DNA of 64,000 bases from DATAOG01 sp963840925 (lineage in GTDB: Bacteria > Pseudomonadota > Alphaproteobacteria > Geminicoccales > Geminicoccaceae): positions 1 through 64,000 of the forward strand of contig CAWJAY010000007.1 of the NCBI GenBank assembly GCA_963840925.1, in the 5' to 3' direction. A program made the translations under genes and the position numbers. Positions 28,173-37,221 of this stretch are shown here, piece after piece. Below the pieces are notes generated by a model that did not search any database, had not been told where the DNA came from, and was given only the letters and a program-made list of their open reading frames with translations. The stretch's first letter is position 1; every line of letters begins with the position of its first letter.

Positions 28173-28814
28173 ATGGCGCGTGCGAAATCGGCTGAGGCCG
28201 AACGGGACCCTCCGGCTGCAACCGAAGCGCGCGCTTACGCGCCGGCGCGCTTCGAGTACCGGATCTGGGGCGAGTCGTTCCCTGAGCTGCCCGCTCCGGA
28301 CCAGGAGCCGGCGAGCGTCGAGGTCTACCTGCTCTCCGATGCAGTCGAGGGAGTGAACGCCAAGGTCCGCAACGGCGCGCTCGAGATCAAGCGCCTGCTC
28401 GGGCTGCGGGCGGGGTTCCAGCAGTGGCTGCCGGCGCTGCGCTGTCCGCTGCCGTTGCCGGCGGCGGTGATCGAGCACGAGCTCGCGCCGGCGCTCGGGG
28501 TCGGCGCGCCGGCGCTCGCGCGCCCGACCTACGAGCTGGAGCCGTTGCTCGAGGAGGTCGTCAGTGTGTGGACGGGCTTGCGCAGCGTGCACCTGATCAA
28601 GCGGCGGCGCTCGTTCGAGGTCGCGGGCGCGCGCGCCGAGCGCACCCGGATCGAGCTCGAGAAGTTCGCGATCGAGACCGTCGCGATCGAGGTGGAGGCC
28701 TTCGGGGCGGCGCGCCGGGCGGCCGACCGGCTGAAGCTGACGCGGGCGCCCAATCTGGACTACGTCGCCGCGCTCCGGCGCCTGCTCGCCGGCCGCCCGC
28801 TGGGCGCGCGGTAG
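28173..28814 (+). CDS. CYTH-like domain protein
   Basis: This 213-residue protein starts MARAKSAEAERDPPAATEAR; the domain begins near residue 27 (RFEYRIWGESFPEL). Its alternating charged strands resemble the CYTH (triphosphate tunnel) fold: VEVYLLSDAVEGVNAKVRNG, ALEIKRLLGLRAGFQQWLP, VHLIKRRRSFEVAGARAERT and IELEKFAIETVAIEVEAFGA. The usual N-terminal ExExK of canonical CYTH enzymes is not evident, so a phosphatase or binding role is uncertain. It has no signal and lies downstream of phoX, beyond its hairpin. Confidence 0.6.
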   Translation: MARAKSAEAERDPPAATEARAYAPARFEYRIWGESFPELPAPDQEPASVEVYLLSDAVEGVNAKVRNGALEIKRLLGLRAGFQQWLPALRCPLPLPAAVIEHELAPALGVGAPALARPTYELEPLLEEVVSVWTGLRSVHLIKRRRSFEVAGARAERTRIELEKFAIETVAIEVEAFGAARRAADRLKLTRAPNLDYVAALRRLLAGRPLGAR

Positions 28815-28819
28815 CGGAT

Positions 28820-29411
28820 TCAGCCCTGCGGGTAGAGCTGACGGAAGGCGTGGACGATCCGCTGCATCGCGGAGAACGCGGTCAGCGCGACCAGCAGGTA
28901 GACCGCTTCGGGCAACAGGCCGAGCATCAGGCCGAAGGCGACCAGCAGCACGCGCTCGGCGCGGGTCATGATGCCGACCTTGCATTCGAGGCCCAGGCCC
29001 TCGGCGCGGGCGCGGGTGTAGCTGACCAGCACCGAGCCGAGCAGCGCCAGCACCGCGAGCGCGGCATCGACCGAGCGTCCCTGACTCGCGAAGTGATAGG
29101 CAATCGCGGCGAACACGACGCCCTCGGAGACCCGGTCGGCGGTCGAGTTCGAGGAACGCGCCGAAGCGGCTCGTGAGCTTGGCCAGGCGCGCGAGCACGC
29201 CATCGAGCAGATCGAGGCTGGCAGCCAGGATGTACAAGAGGCCGGCCAGCAGCAGCTGGTCGTCGACGATCAGCGCGGCCGTGACCAGGGTCAGCAGCAC
29301 GCCCATCAGCGAGACCTGGTTCGGGGTCACGTGGCACCAGAGCAGCACGGTCGCGACCGGCGTCACGCCTCGGTCCAAGAGCACGCGCACGTAGTCTCGT
29401 ACCGTCTGCAT
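28820..29411 (-). pseudogene. CDP-alcohol phosphatidyltransferase family protein, one frameshift
   Basis: This inner-membrane enzyme would link a CDP-diacylglycerol-type donor to an alcohol in phospholipid synthesis. The start is ATG 29411 (MQTVRDYVRVLLDRGVTPVA) after GGGGCAGGG. The motif DGxxARx8GxxxDxxxD is present across two frames: DLLDGVLARLAKLTSRFGAF in the first and STADRVSEGVVFAAIAYHF in the second. One extra A near 29157 explains the break (CTCGAACTCG for CTCGACTCG). About 197 residues would result, a normal size. It is most likely intact in the organism. Confidence 0.75.
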
Positions 29412-29589
29412 CCCTGCCCCCGACCGTTGGGCCGCAATCGCCAGCGTCACCCGATAACGTTATGGCACAGATTGCATTCCGTAACCCGACGTCATCTTAA
29501 CAGATGGCGCGGCAGCGACAGAGCGCAATGGCGCCTGCATGTCTCGCCGACCTGCAACCCCTTTCGTCCGGCGGCCCTGGTGGACCGAT

Positions 29590-30318
29590 CTACCGCTTGC
29601 GGGTCTCCGGATAAAAGTCGGGGTTGCGGTAGACGAACAGCTCGTCATCGAGCGCGACGTCGGTCTCGACCTGCTCGAGCAGCACGTTGGTGGCGTAGCC
29701 CTGCGGGTCGATCACGGTCCAGCGGCGCAGCTCGAAGGGCTGCTCGGCGAACGCCAGGATGATCGAGCCCTGGTTCGGCTCCTCGGTCTGGACCAGCGTC
29801 ACCTGGAGCTCGCCGCCGCGCCGCTCGACGTTGGTCACGGTGACGTCGCCGCTGAGCCGGATGTGTTCGGTCAGCAGGAAGCCCAGCGGCGTCTTGCTCG
29901 TGAACAGATGGCTCACCTGCTTGAGCTTGCGGTCCTGGTAGACCAGGTCCCAGCCGTTGGTGGTGATCAAGAGCTTGCTCGGCGGGTCGTAGTCGAGGCG
30001 CATCTTGTCCGGACGCTCGTAGAACATCTTGCCGGTCGCGACCGTGCCGTCCGGATTGACCTGGACGAAGTTGGCCCGCAGGCTGCGCAGGCCGTTCAGA
30101 TAGGCCTCGATCCGCGCCACGTCCTCGGCCCTGGCGGCCTCGGCATCGCGGATCGCGGCGTCCGCTGGCGCGCCGGCCAGCGCCCCGAGCAGCACGCAGA
30201 TGTACAGCGGGGGCAGCAGCGCGCAGGCGCGCATTGAGGTCAGGAGCGCGCCGGCGCGAATTGAGGTCAGCAGCGCGCAAGCGCGCAGGGGGTGGATCAT
30301 CCCCGTGGCCCGGGCCAT
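29590..30318 (-). CDS. lolA: LolA-like outer-membrane lipoprotein carrier
   Basis: This periplasmic protein would shuttle lipoproteins from the inner to the outer membrane. The fold is visible in AYLNGLRSLRANFVQVNPDG, GKMFYERPDKMRLDYDPPSK, ITTNGWDLVYQDRKLKQVSH and ELRRWTVIDPQGYATNVLLE. The start at 30318 (MARATGMIHPL) is six bases after the ftsK stop; ATG 30300 is an alternative. The leader is unusually long because of a nine-residue repeat (RACALLTSI, RAGALLTSM, RACALLPPL) before the real hydrophobic core ending ALAGAPADA. The ftsK-lolA order is common in Alphaproteobacteria. Confidence 0.85.
   Translation of the reverse strand: MARATGMIHPLRACALLTSIRAGALLTSMRACALLPPLYICVLLGALAGAPADAAIRDAEAARAEDVARIEAYLNGLRSLRANFVQVNPDGTVATGKMFYERPDKMRLDYDPPSKLLITTNGWDLVYQDRKLKQVSHLFTSKTPLGFLLTEHIRLSGDVTVTNVERRGGELQVTLVQTEEPNQGSIILAFAEQPFELRRWTVIDPQGYATNVLLEQVETDVALDDELFVYRNPDFYPETRKR
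30214..30294. repeat. Three 27-bp tandem repeats in the lolA leader
   Basis: Units at 30214-30240, 30241-30267 and 30268-30294 share the core CAGCAGCGCGCAGGCGCGC followed, in the first two, by an ATTGAGGT end. Each unit is 27 bases, so the frame is kept, and each encodes nine residues of the signal region. The differences between units are only a few bases, which suggests recent slippage. Confidence 0.8.
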
Positions 30319-30323
30319 GGCGC

Positions 30324-32828
30324 TCACCAGGGGGTGCCGTCGGGCTCGGGGTCGCCGGCGCCGCCGATCAGGACTTGGCGGCGGCCGACGTGGTCGGGAT
30401 GGCTGACGTGGCCGTCGGCCTCCATCCGCTCGATCAGGCGGGCGGCGCTGTTGTAGCCGATCCGCATCTTGCGCTGCAGGAAGCTGGTCGACGCCTTGCC
30501 CTCGCGGGCGATGATCTGCAGCGCCTGGCCGTACTGGGCCTCCTCGCCGTTGGCGGGGACCTCGCTGAGGCCGGGGCCGATCGGGCTGGTGGTGGTATCC
30601 AGCGCCGCCTCGTCGGTGACCGAATCGAGGTACTCGGGCGCCCCCTGCTGGCGCAGGAAGCTCACCACCCGCTCGACCTCCTCGTCGGTCACCAGCGGCC
30701 CGTGGATCCGGCTGATCCGCTCGCCGGGCATCATGTGCAGCATGTCGCCCTGCCCGAGCAGCTGCTCGGCGCCGGGCTCGCCGAGGATGGTCCGGCTGTC
30801 GATCTTGGACGAGACCCGAAAGCTGATCCGGCTCGGCAGGTTGGCCTTGATCACGCCGGTCAGCACGTCGACCGAAGGCCGCTGGGTCGCGACGATCAGG
30901 TGGATGCCGGCGGCGCGCGCCTTCTGCGACAGGCGCTGGATCGCCGATTCGATCTCCTTGCCGGCGGTCAGCATCAGGTCCGCGACCTCGTCGACCACGA
31001 CCACGATCAGCGGCATCTCGCGCATCTCGATCGGCTGCTGCTCGAACACCGGCACGCCGGTGCCGGGCTCGAAGCCGGTCTGAACGCGGCGGGAGAGCTG
31101 CTCGCCCCGGTCGAGCGCCTCCCTGATCCGGCGGTTGTAGGCGAAGAGGTCGCGCACGCCCAGGTGCGACATCAGCCGGTAGCGGTCGTCCATCTCGCGC
31201 ACCACCCACTTGAGCGCGACGATCGCCTTGTGCGGCTCGGTCACCACCGGCGTCAGCAGGTGGGGGATGTCCTCGTAAACCGAGAGCTCGATCACCTTGG
31301 GGTCGATCAGGATCAGCTTGCACTTGTCCGGCGGCAGCCGGTAGAGCAGCGAGAGGATCATCGCGTTGATCGCGACCGACTTGCCCGAGCCGGTGGTGCC
31401 GGCGATCAGCAGGTGGGGCATGCGGGCGAGATCGACCACGACCGGATCGCCGCTGATGTCCTTGCCCAGCGCCAGCGTCAGGCGCGCCGAGGTGTCCTCG
31501 TAGGCGGGGCTGGACAACAGATCGCGCAAATAGACCGTCTCGCGCTGGTCGTTGGGCAGCTCGATGCCGATCACGTTCCGCCCCGGCACGGTCGCGACCC
31601 GGACCGACATCGCGCACAGCGAGCGGGCGATGTCGTCGGCCAGCGCGATCACCCGGGCGGCGCGGGTGCCGGGCGCCGGCTCGAGCTCGTACAGCGCGAC
31701 CACCGGGCCGGGCCGGACGTCGACGATCTCGCCGCGGACGCCGAAATCGTCCAGGACCTTCTCGAGCGCGCGGGCGGTCTCGGCGAGCGCGCCGCGATCG
31801 AGGCTGACGCTGGTGCGCTGGCGCGGCTGGGCGAGGAAGCTGAGCGGCGGCAGCTTGAACTCGCTGTCCGGGACCAGTTCCGCCGCCGGCTCGGGGCGCG
31901 GCGCCGGGGCCGCCGCCGGCACCGGCGGGGCTGCGGGTGGCTCCGGGCGCGGCGCTGGCTCGACCTTGCCGGGCGCCGGCCGCCGCCGGCGCGCGTTCTC
32001 GGTCGCGGCGATCGCCGGATCGATCGTCCGCATCAGCTCGGAGCGCGCCCGCCCGGAGGGCTCGCCCGAGCGCCCCAGGCGCGCCCCGAGGCCGCCTATG
32101 AACTCACGGACGAAGCGCAGGCCGGCGGCGAGCGGCCGGCGCGGCTGCGCCCGGGGCGGCGGCGGCGCGCCATAGCGCTGCTCCATCGCCTGGGCCCAGC
32201 GCGGCTCGCTGCGCGCCGCCGGCGCCGCCGCCCGCCGGCCCAACCGGAACGGCAGCAGCGCCAGCGCGCGGCCAGTCTGCCAGATCTCGCGCCAGCTGAG
32301 CCCGGCGGCCAGGACCACGGCGAGCAGCGCGGCGCAGCCGGTGACGGTCGGATAGATCTCCGGCCCGATCGGGTGCTCGAGGCGGTTGAGCATGAAATCG
32401 CCGACGAAGCCGCCAAGCCCGACCCAGAACGGCCAGCTGTCGGGCAGCGGCCGGGTCGCGAGCCAGGTCGCGGTCGCGAGCAGCGCCAGCGGCAGCGCGG
32501 CGACCGGCAGCCACGGCCAGTCGAGCGGCTTGCCCAGGAACAGGCGGATCGCCCAGAGCAGCGGGATCGGCACGACCAGCCAGGAGGCAAGCCCGAGCGT
32601 CTGCTGCAGCACGTCCCCGATGCTGGCGCCGAAGCGGCCGAGCGGGTTGATGCTGGGCCCGCCGGTCGCGTGGTTGAGCGAGGGGTCGTTCGGATCGTAG
32701 TTCCAGAGCGCCACGGCCACGATCACCGCCGCCGCCACCAACGCGACCCCGAGCGCCTCGGCTGCGCGCCGGGTCAGGAACTCGGAGACGCCGCCCCGAT
32801 CGTCGGAGTGCAGGGAAGGGGCGGCCAT
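30324..32828 (-). CDS. ftsK: DNA translocase FtsK
   Basis: FtsK pumps chromosome ends across the division septum and activates dimer resolution. The 834-residue protein has an N-terminal block of four membrane helices (VALVAAAVIVAVALWNYDP; LATATWLATRPLP; LLAVVLAAGLSW among them) and a short proline-rich linker. The motor domain has Walker A LIAGTTGSGKSVAINAMI (about 476), Walker B VVVVDEVADLM and LIVATQRPSVDVLTGVIKA. The C-terminal gamma winged helix, about residues 760-830, reads QRKMRIGYNSAARLIERMEA. The length is normal and the gene is intact. Confidence 0.96.
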   Translation of the reverse strand: MAAPSLHSDDRGGVSEFLTRRAAEALGVALVAAAVIVAVALWNYDPNDPSLNHATGGPSINPLGRFGASIGDVLQQTLGLASWLVVPIPLLWAIRLFLGKPLDWPWLPVAALPLALLATATWLATRPLPDSWPFWVGLGGFVGDFMLNRLEHPIGPEIYPTVTGCAALLAVVLAAGLSWREIWQTGRALALLPFRLGRRAAAPAARSEPRWAQAMEQRYGAPPPPRAQPRRPLAAGLRFVREFIGGLGARLGRSGEPSGRARSELMRTIDPAIAATENARRRRPAPGKVEPAPRPEPPAAPPVPAAAPAPRPEPAAELVPDSEFKLPPLSFLAQPRQRTSVSLDRGALAETARALEKVLDDFGVRGEIVDVRPGPVVALYELEPAPGTRAARVIALADDIARSLCAMSVRVATVPGRNVIGIELPNDQRETVYLRDLLSSPAYEDTSARLTLALGKDISGDPVVVDLARMPHLLIAGTTGSGKSVAINAMILSLLYRLPPDKCKLILIDPKVIELSVYEDIPHLLTPVVTEPHKAIVALKWVVREMDDRYRLMSHLGVRDLFAYNRRIREALDRGEQLSRRVQTGFEPGTGVPVFEQQPIEMREMPLIVVVVDEVADLMLTAGKEIESAIQRLSQKARAAGIHLIVATQRPSVDVLTGVIKANLPSRISFRVSSKIDSRTILGEPGAEQLLGQGDMLHMMPGERISRIHGPLVTDEEVERVVSFLRQQGAPEYLDSVTDEAALDTTTSPIGPGLSEVPANGEEAQYGQALQIIAREGKASTSFLQRKMRIGYNSAARLIERMEADGHVSHPDHVGRRQVLIGGAGDPEPDGTPW

Positions 32829-32860
32829 CGTTGCGCTAATCCTCCGCTTCAGCGCCCTGG

Positions 32861-34054
32861 TCAGCTCAAGGTCGCGACCAGATCGGCCAGCGCCGCATCG
32901 GTGGTCGCGAGATCATGCACCAGTGCCACCCGGATCGCGCTGTCGCCCGGGTTGTGGCCGTCCCGGTCCGGACGCCCGAGATAGCCGCCCGGCAAGACCT
33001 TCAGCGCGGCCTCGGCCCAGAGCCGGCGCGCGGCTTCCTCGCCATCGCCGACCTCGAGCCAGAGGAAGAAGCCGCCATCCGGCCGGTAGTAGCCGAACCG
33101 GCGGCCGAGCCGGTCATCGGTCAGCTCGTACTTCTCCCGATACAGGCGGCGGTTGGCAACCACATGGTCCTCGTCTTGCCACAAGGCGGTCGCGGCCGCC
33201 AGCATCGGCAGGGGCTGGACCGCGGCCGCATAGCTGCGCAGGCGGGTGAAGCCGGCCAGGACCTTGGGGTCGCCGGCGACGAAGCCCGAGCGCAGGCCGG
33301 CGACGCTCGAGCGCTTGGACAGGGAATGGCAGACGATCACCGAATCCAGGCTGCCGTCGACCGCGAGCGCGGCCGCGAGCGCGCCCGCCGGCGGCCGGTC
33401 GCTGTAGATCTCGGCATAGCATTCGTCGACGATCAGCAAGAAGCCATAGGACCGCGCCAGCTCGATCACCCGTTGCAGATAGCCGAGATCCGCCGCCACG
33501 CCCTGCGGATTGGCCGGAGAGCAGATGTAGAATGCGGCGGTCCGCTCGAGCAGCGCGGCGCTCAGCTCGTCGAGCGCCGGCAGATAGCTGGTCTCGGCGC
33601 CGACCGAAAGCAACACCGGCTCGGCCCCGGCCATCACCGCGCCGCCGAGATAGACGTTGTAGAACGGATTGGGCAGCAGCACCGCCGGCTGCCGGCCCGC
33701 CTTGCGCTCGGGGACGACCGCCTGGGCGATCATGAACAGCGCTTCCTTGGTGCCGGCGACCGGCAGGATGTGGCGGTCGGGGTCGAGCGTGCCGGGCGGC
33801 AGATCGTAGCGCCAGCTCAACCAGGCCGCGACCGCGGCGCGGAACTCCGGGGTCCCGTTGACCGGCGGATAGCGCCCCCAGAGATGCTCATGCGCGCGAA
33901 GGGCCTCGGGCAAGAGCGGCGGAATCGGATGCATCGGCTGGCCGAGCGCGAGATCGACCGGCGCCCGGCCGCGGCGCGGCTCGATCGGCGCCAGCAGCGT
34001 CGCGAGGCGCCGGAACGGGTAGTCGCTCAAGCTTTCGAGCCGTGGGTTCAGCAT
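32861..34054 (-). CDS. Class I/II aminotransferase (DapC-like)
   Basis: This 397-residue fold-type I PLP enzyme most resembles the succinyldiaminopimelate transaminases of lysine and peptidoglycan synthesis. The start is ATG 34054 (MLNPRLESLSDYPFRRLATL). Seen are ALGQPMHPIPPLLPEALRAH, YPPVNGTPEFRAAVAAWL, LLPNPFYNVYLGGAVMAGAE and ICSPANPQGVAADL. The PLP-binding Asp is in IVDECYAEIYSD, and the Schiff-base Lys is in CHSLSKRSSVAGLRSGFVAG. The start lies 22 bases upstream of the previous ATG alternative, and the gene is divergent from the UbiH-family gene. Family is firm, exact substrate less so. Confidence 0.85.
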   Translation of the reverse strand: MLNPRLESLSDYPFRRLATLLAPIEPRRGRAPVDLALGQPMHPIPPLLPEALRAHEHLWGRYPPVNGTPEFRAAVAAWLSWRYDLPPGTLDPDRHILPVAGTKEALFMIAQAVVPERKAGRQPAVLLPNPFYNVYLGGAVMAGAEPVLLSVGAETSYLPALDELSAALLERTAAFYICSPANPQGVAADLGYLQRVIELARSYGFLLIVDECYAEIYSDRPPAGALAAALAVDGSLDSVIVCHSLSKRSSVAGLRSGFVAGDPKVLAGFTRLRSYAAAVQPLPMLAAATALWQDEDHVVANRRLYREKYELTDDRLGRRFGYYRPDGGFFLWLEVGDGEEAARRLWAEAALKVLPGGYLGRPDRDGHNPGDSAIRVALVHDLATTDAALADLVATLS

Positions 34055-34236
34055 GCTCAGCCGCTCGTTGGAGGGTCGGACGGGAGGCCGCCGCGCCCGC
34101 CCGTGCCAGGTCACATTAACATTTTCGACCAACTTGCTTCAACCGTGCAAAAAAGCCCGGGACAGCGAGGCCGCATGCGGGCTTGCGACGGCATGCCGCA
34201 CGAGCGCACGCGCCGGTTGCCGGCACATTTTGGGCC

Positions 34237-35460
34237 ATGGCGGGCGATCCGGCCTTCGACCTCGCGATCATCGGCGGCGGCATGACCGGCCTGGTCCTGG
34301 CCTGCGCCACCGCTGGCGCGGCGCAACGGGTCCTGCTGATCGAGCACGAGGCGCTCGCCGCCACGATCGCACCGCCGTTCGATGGTCGTGTGACGGCGAT
34401 CGCCCCCGGCTCGAGATACCTGCTGGACGCGATCGGCGTCTGGCCCGAGCTTGCCGGCGCGGCCGAGCCGATCCAGGGCATTCGGGTCGGCGAGCGCCAC
34501 TCGGCGCTGACCGTCCACTACGACCAGCGCGCGGTCGGCGACCAGCCGCTCGGGCACATCGTCGAGAACCGGCTGATCCGGGCCGCTCTGCTGCGCCGGC
34601 TCGAGCCGCTGCGGGCGAGCTCGCTGACGGTCGCCGCGCCCGACCGGATGGTCGGGCTCGAGCGCGGCCCGGCCGGGGTTCGGCTCCAGCTGGCGAGCGG
34701 CCGGAGCGCGCGCGCCGCGCTGCTCGCGGTCGCCGAGGGCCGGTCGTCGCCGACCCGCGCGGCCGCCGGCATCGAGGTCCTGCGCTGGGACTATGGCCAG
34801 ACCGGGATCGTCGCGACGCTGGCGCACGAGCGGCCACACGAGGGGCTGGCGCTCGAGCGATTTTTCCCGGATGGCCCGCTCGCGCTGCTGCCGATGACCG
34901 GCCGGCGCTCGTCGATCGTCTGGGCGGCCGAGGACCGGCTCGCGGGCGAGCTGGCAGCCCTCGACGACGCCGACTTCCTGGCCGAGCTTAGCGAGCGCGC
35001 CGGCGAGCGGTTGGGCAAAGTGACGCTCGCCGGACCGCGCTGGCACTACCCGCTCGCGATGGTCCAGGCGCAGCGCTATACCGACCGCCGGCTCGCCCTA
35101 GTCGGCGACGCCGCGCACGCGATCCACCCGATCGCCGGCCAAGGCTGGAACCTCGCGCTGCGCGACGTCGCGGCGCTTGCGGAGCTCGTGATCGACACCA
35201 GCCGGCTCGGCCTCGACCCGGGCGGCGCTGCGGTCCTCGCCCGCTACGAGCGCTGGCGGCGGTTCAATTCGCTGGCCCTGATCGCGATCACCGATGGCCT
35301 GAACCGGCTGTTCGGCAACGATCTCTTGCCGGTGCGGCTGCTGCGCGAGCTCGGCCTGGGCCTGGTCGAGCGCGCCCCGCCGCTCAAGCGGTTCTTCATG
35401 CAGCACGCGATGGGCCTCTTGGGCGATCTGCCCCGGCTGATGCGCGGCGAGGCGCTTTGA
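34237..35460 (+). CDS. UbiH/UbiF/VisC/COQ6-family FAD-dependent monooxygenase
   Basis: This 407-residue flavoprotein hydroxylates the ring of ubiquinone precursors in related systems. The start is ATG 34237 (MAGDPAFDLAIIGGGMTGLV), with the dinucleotide motif GGGMTG at 13-18. The second FAD motif is LALVGDAAHAIHPIAGQGWN (about 286-305), the family's GD(A)AHxxxPxxGQG. QPLGHIVENRLIRAALLRRL is also typical. It is divergent from the DapC-like gene and convergent with pyk. Confidence 0.9.
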   Translation: MAGDPAFDLAIIGGGMTGLVLACATAGAAQRVLLIEHEALAATIAPPFDGRVTAIAPGSRYLLDAIGVWPELAGAAEPIQGIRVGERHSALTVHYDQRAVGDQPLGHIVENRLIRAALLRRLEPLRASSLTVAAPDRMVGLERGPAGVRLQLASGRSARAALLAVAEGRSSPTRAAAGIEVLRWDYGQTGIVATLAHERPHEGLALERFFPDGPLALLPMTGRRSSIVWAAEDRLAGELAALDDADFLAELSERAGERLGKVTLAGPRWHYPLAMVQAQRYTDRRLALVGDAAHAIHPIAGQGWNLALRDVAALAELVIDTSRLGLDPGGAAVLARYERWRRFNSLALIAITDGLNRLFGNDLLPVRLLRELGLGLVERAPPLKRFFMQHAMGLLGDLPRLMRGEAL

Positions 35461-35464
35461 GGCT

Positions 35465-36880
35465 CTAGCGTACCCAGGCGATGCGCAGAAGATTGGTCGA
35501 GCCCGGAGTGCCGAACGGCACGCCGGCGGTGATCACCAGGCTCGAGCCGGCGCTGGCAAAGCCGCTCTCGAGCGCATAGTGGCAGGCTCGCTCGACCATG
35601 TGGTCGATGTTGCGGGCGTCCTCGCAGATCACGGCGTGCAGGCCCCAGACCAGCGCGAGGCGGCGCGCGGTGGCGGCTTGCGTGATCAGGCCGAGGATCG
35701 GCTGATCCGGGCGCTCGCGGGCCGCCCGCAGCGCGGTCGAGCCGGTCGTCGTGTAGGTGACGATCGCGGCCGAGCGCATCGTGCTCGCGACCTGCCGGGC
35801 GGCGAGCGTGATCGCGTCGGCCGCGGTGTGCTCGGCCTCGGCGTGGTAGGCGTCCAGGTAGCCGCGGTACAAGGGGTCGTGCTCGACCTTGGTGATGATC
35901 CGGTCCATGATCGCGACCGCCTCGGCCGGATAGGTCCCGACCGCGGTCTCGGCCGAGAGCATCAGCGCGTCGGCGCCGTCGTAGACCGCGGTTGCGACGT
36001 CCGAGGCCTCGGCCCGGGTCGGCGCCGGCGCTCCGATCATCAATTCCAGCATCTGGGTCGCGACCACGACCGGCTTGCCGGCGGCGCGGGCGGCGCGGAT
36101 GATCCGCTTCTGCAGGCCCGGCACGTCCTCGGGCGGCAGCTCGACCCCGAGGTCGCCGCGCGCGATCATGATGCCCTCCGACAGATCGAGGATCTGGCCG
36201 AGATGATCGACCGCCGCTGGTTTTTCGATCTTGGCCATGATCGCGGCCCGGCCGGCGACCAGCCGGCGCGCCTCGGCCACGTCCTCGGGGCGCTGGACGA
36301 ACGAGAGCGCGACCCAGTCGGCGCCGAGATCGAGGCCGAACTGCAGGTCGCGGCGGTCCTTGGCGGTCAAGGGTGACAGCGGCAGGATCACGTTCGGCAC
36401 GTTGACGCCCTTGCTGTCCGACAGCCGGCCGCCGCTCAGCACCTCGGTCAGCGCGAAATCCGGACCGACCTCGTCGACCCGGAGCCGGATCTTGCCGTCG
36501 TCGAGCAGCAATTCCGTCCCGGCCGCGATCGCCTTGAAGATTTCCGGGTGCGGCAGCGCCACGCGCTGCTGGTCGCCCGGCCCGCCGGCGAGGTCGAGCC
36601 GGAAGCGGGCGCCGCGCGCAAGCTCGATCGGACCGTCCCGGAACGGGCCGACCCGGAGCTTGGGGCCCTGCAGGTCGATCACGACCGCGATCGGCCGCTG
36701 GGTCTCGGCCTCGACCGCGCGCACCGCCTGGTAGCGGGCCGCCTGATCGGCATGGCTGCCATGCGAGAAATTGAGCCGGAAGGCATCCGCGCCCGCCTCG
36801 AGCAGGGCGCGGATCTGCGCCTTCGACGAGCTCGCCGGCCCGAGGGTGGCGAGGATCTTGGCGTTGCGTCTGCGACGCAT
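35465..36880 (-). CDS. pyk: Pyruvate kinase
   Basis: Pyruvate kinase transfers phosphate from phosphoenolpyruvate to ADP, the last step of glycolysis. The 471-residue protein starts at ATG 36880 (MRRRRNAKILATLGPASSSK). Seen are FRLNFSHGSHADQAARYQAV, IDLQGPKLRVG, IMAKIEKPAAVDHL with the catalytic Lys, MIARGDLGVELPPEDVPGLQ, VVATQMLELM and the TRAEASDVATAVYDGADALM substrate loop. The longer frame upstream is not needed. A small membrane-protein gene lies just upstream. Confidence 0.96.
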   Translation of the reverse strand: MRRRRNAKILATLGPASSSKAQIRALLEAGADAFRLNFSHGSHADQAARYQAVRAVEAETQRPIAVVIDLQGPKLRVGPFRDGPIELARGARFRLDLAGGPGDQQRVALPHPEIFKAIAAGTELLLDDGKIRLRVDEVGPDFALTEVLSGGRLSDSKGVNVPNVILPLSPLTAKDRRDLQFGLDLGADWVALSFVQRPEDVAEARRLVAGRAAIMAKIEKPAAVDHLGQILDLSEGIMIARGDLGVELPPEDVPGLQKRIIRAARAAGKPVVVATQMLELMIGAPAPTRAEASDVATAVYDGADALMLSAETAVGTYPAEAVAIMDRIITKVEHDPLYRGYLDAYHAEAEHTAADAITLAARQVASTMRSAAIVTYTTTGSTALRAARERPDQPILGLITQAATARRLALVWGLHAVICEDARNIDHMVERACHYALESGFASAGSSLVITAGVPFGTPGSTNLLRIAWVR

Positions 36881-37038
36881 GGCGGCCGGGTCCAGCTCCC
36901 TGGCTGGTCGGGGCGCAGCCAGACGGCGGACTCCATAGACCAGGCTGCCGGCGTTGTCACCGTCGGCGGGATGCGACCGGGCGAGAGCGGCGCCGGCCGG
37001 CTCGGGCGCTGCGCTCCCCCGGCGCGTCCCCTGACGCG

Positions 37039-37221
37039 TCAACGACCGCGGTTGTTTTCCGCCGCCTGTTCGCGCAGCGTGCGCACGACGTCGAATACTG
37101 CCATCGCCAGCACGATCATCGTGATGATCAAGAGCGGCGGCGCGCCGACCTGCCAGGCGAGCCCGCCGGCAAAGGCGAGCATGACCACGATCCCGATCAC
37201 GGCGGCGATCCGATCATCCAT
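37039..37221 (-). CDS. Small two-helix membrane protein
   Basis: This 60-residue protein begins at ATG 37221 (MDDRIAAVIGIVVMLAFAGG) with AGGAGG eight bases upstream. It has two hydrophobic helices (AAVIGIVVMLAFAGGLAWQV and LLIITMIVLAMAVFDVV) and a charged tail. Its start overlaps the 3' end of the amidase gene, so it is probably co-translated with it. No family is recognised. Confidence 0.6.
   Translation of the reverse strand: MDDRIAAVIGIVVMLAFAGGLAWQVGAPPLLIITMIVLAMAVFDVVRTLREQAAENNRGR

Noticed and set aside
26010..29450. 1146-residue minus-strand open frame opposite phoX
   Set aside because: Antisense of phoX and the CYTH gene; only its N-terminal part belongs to the CDP-alcohol transferase, which is called separately.
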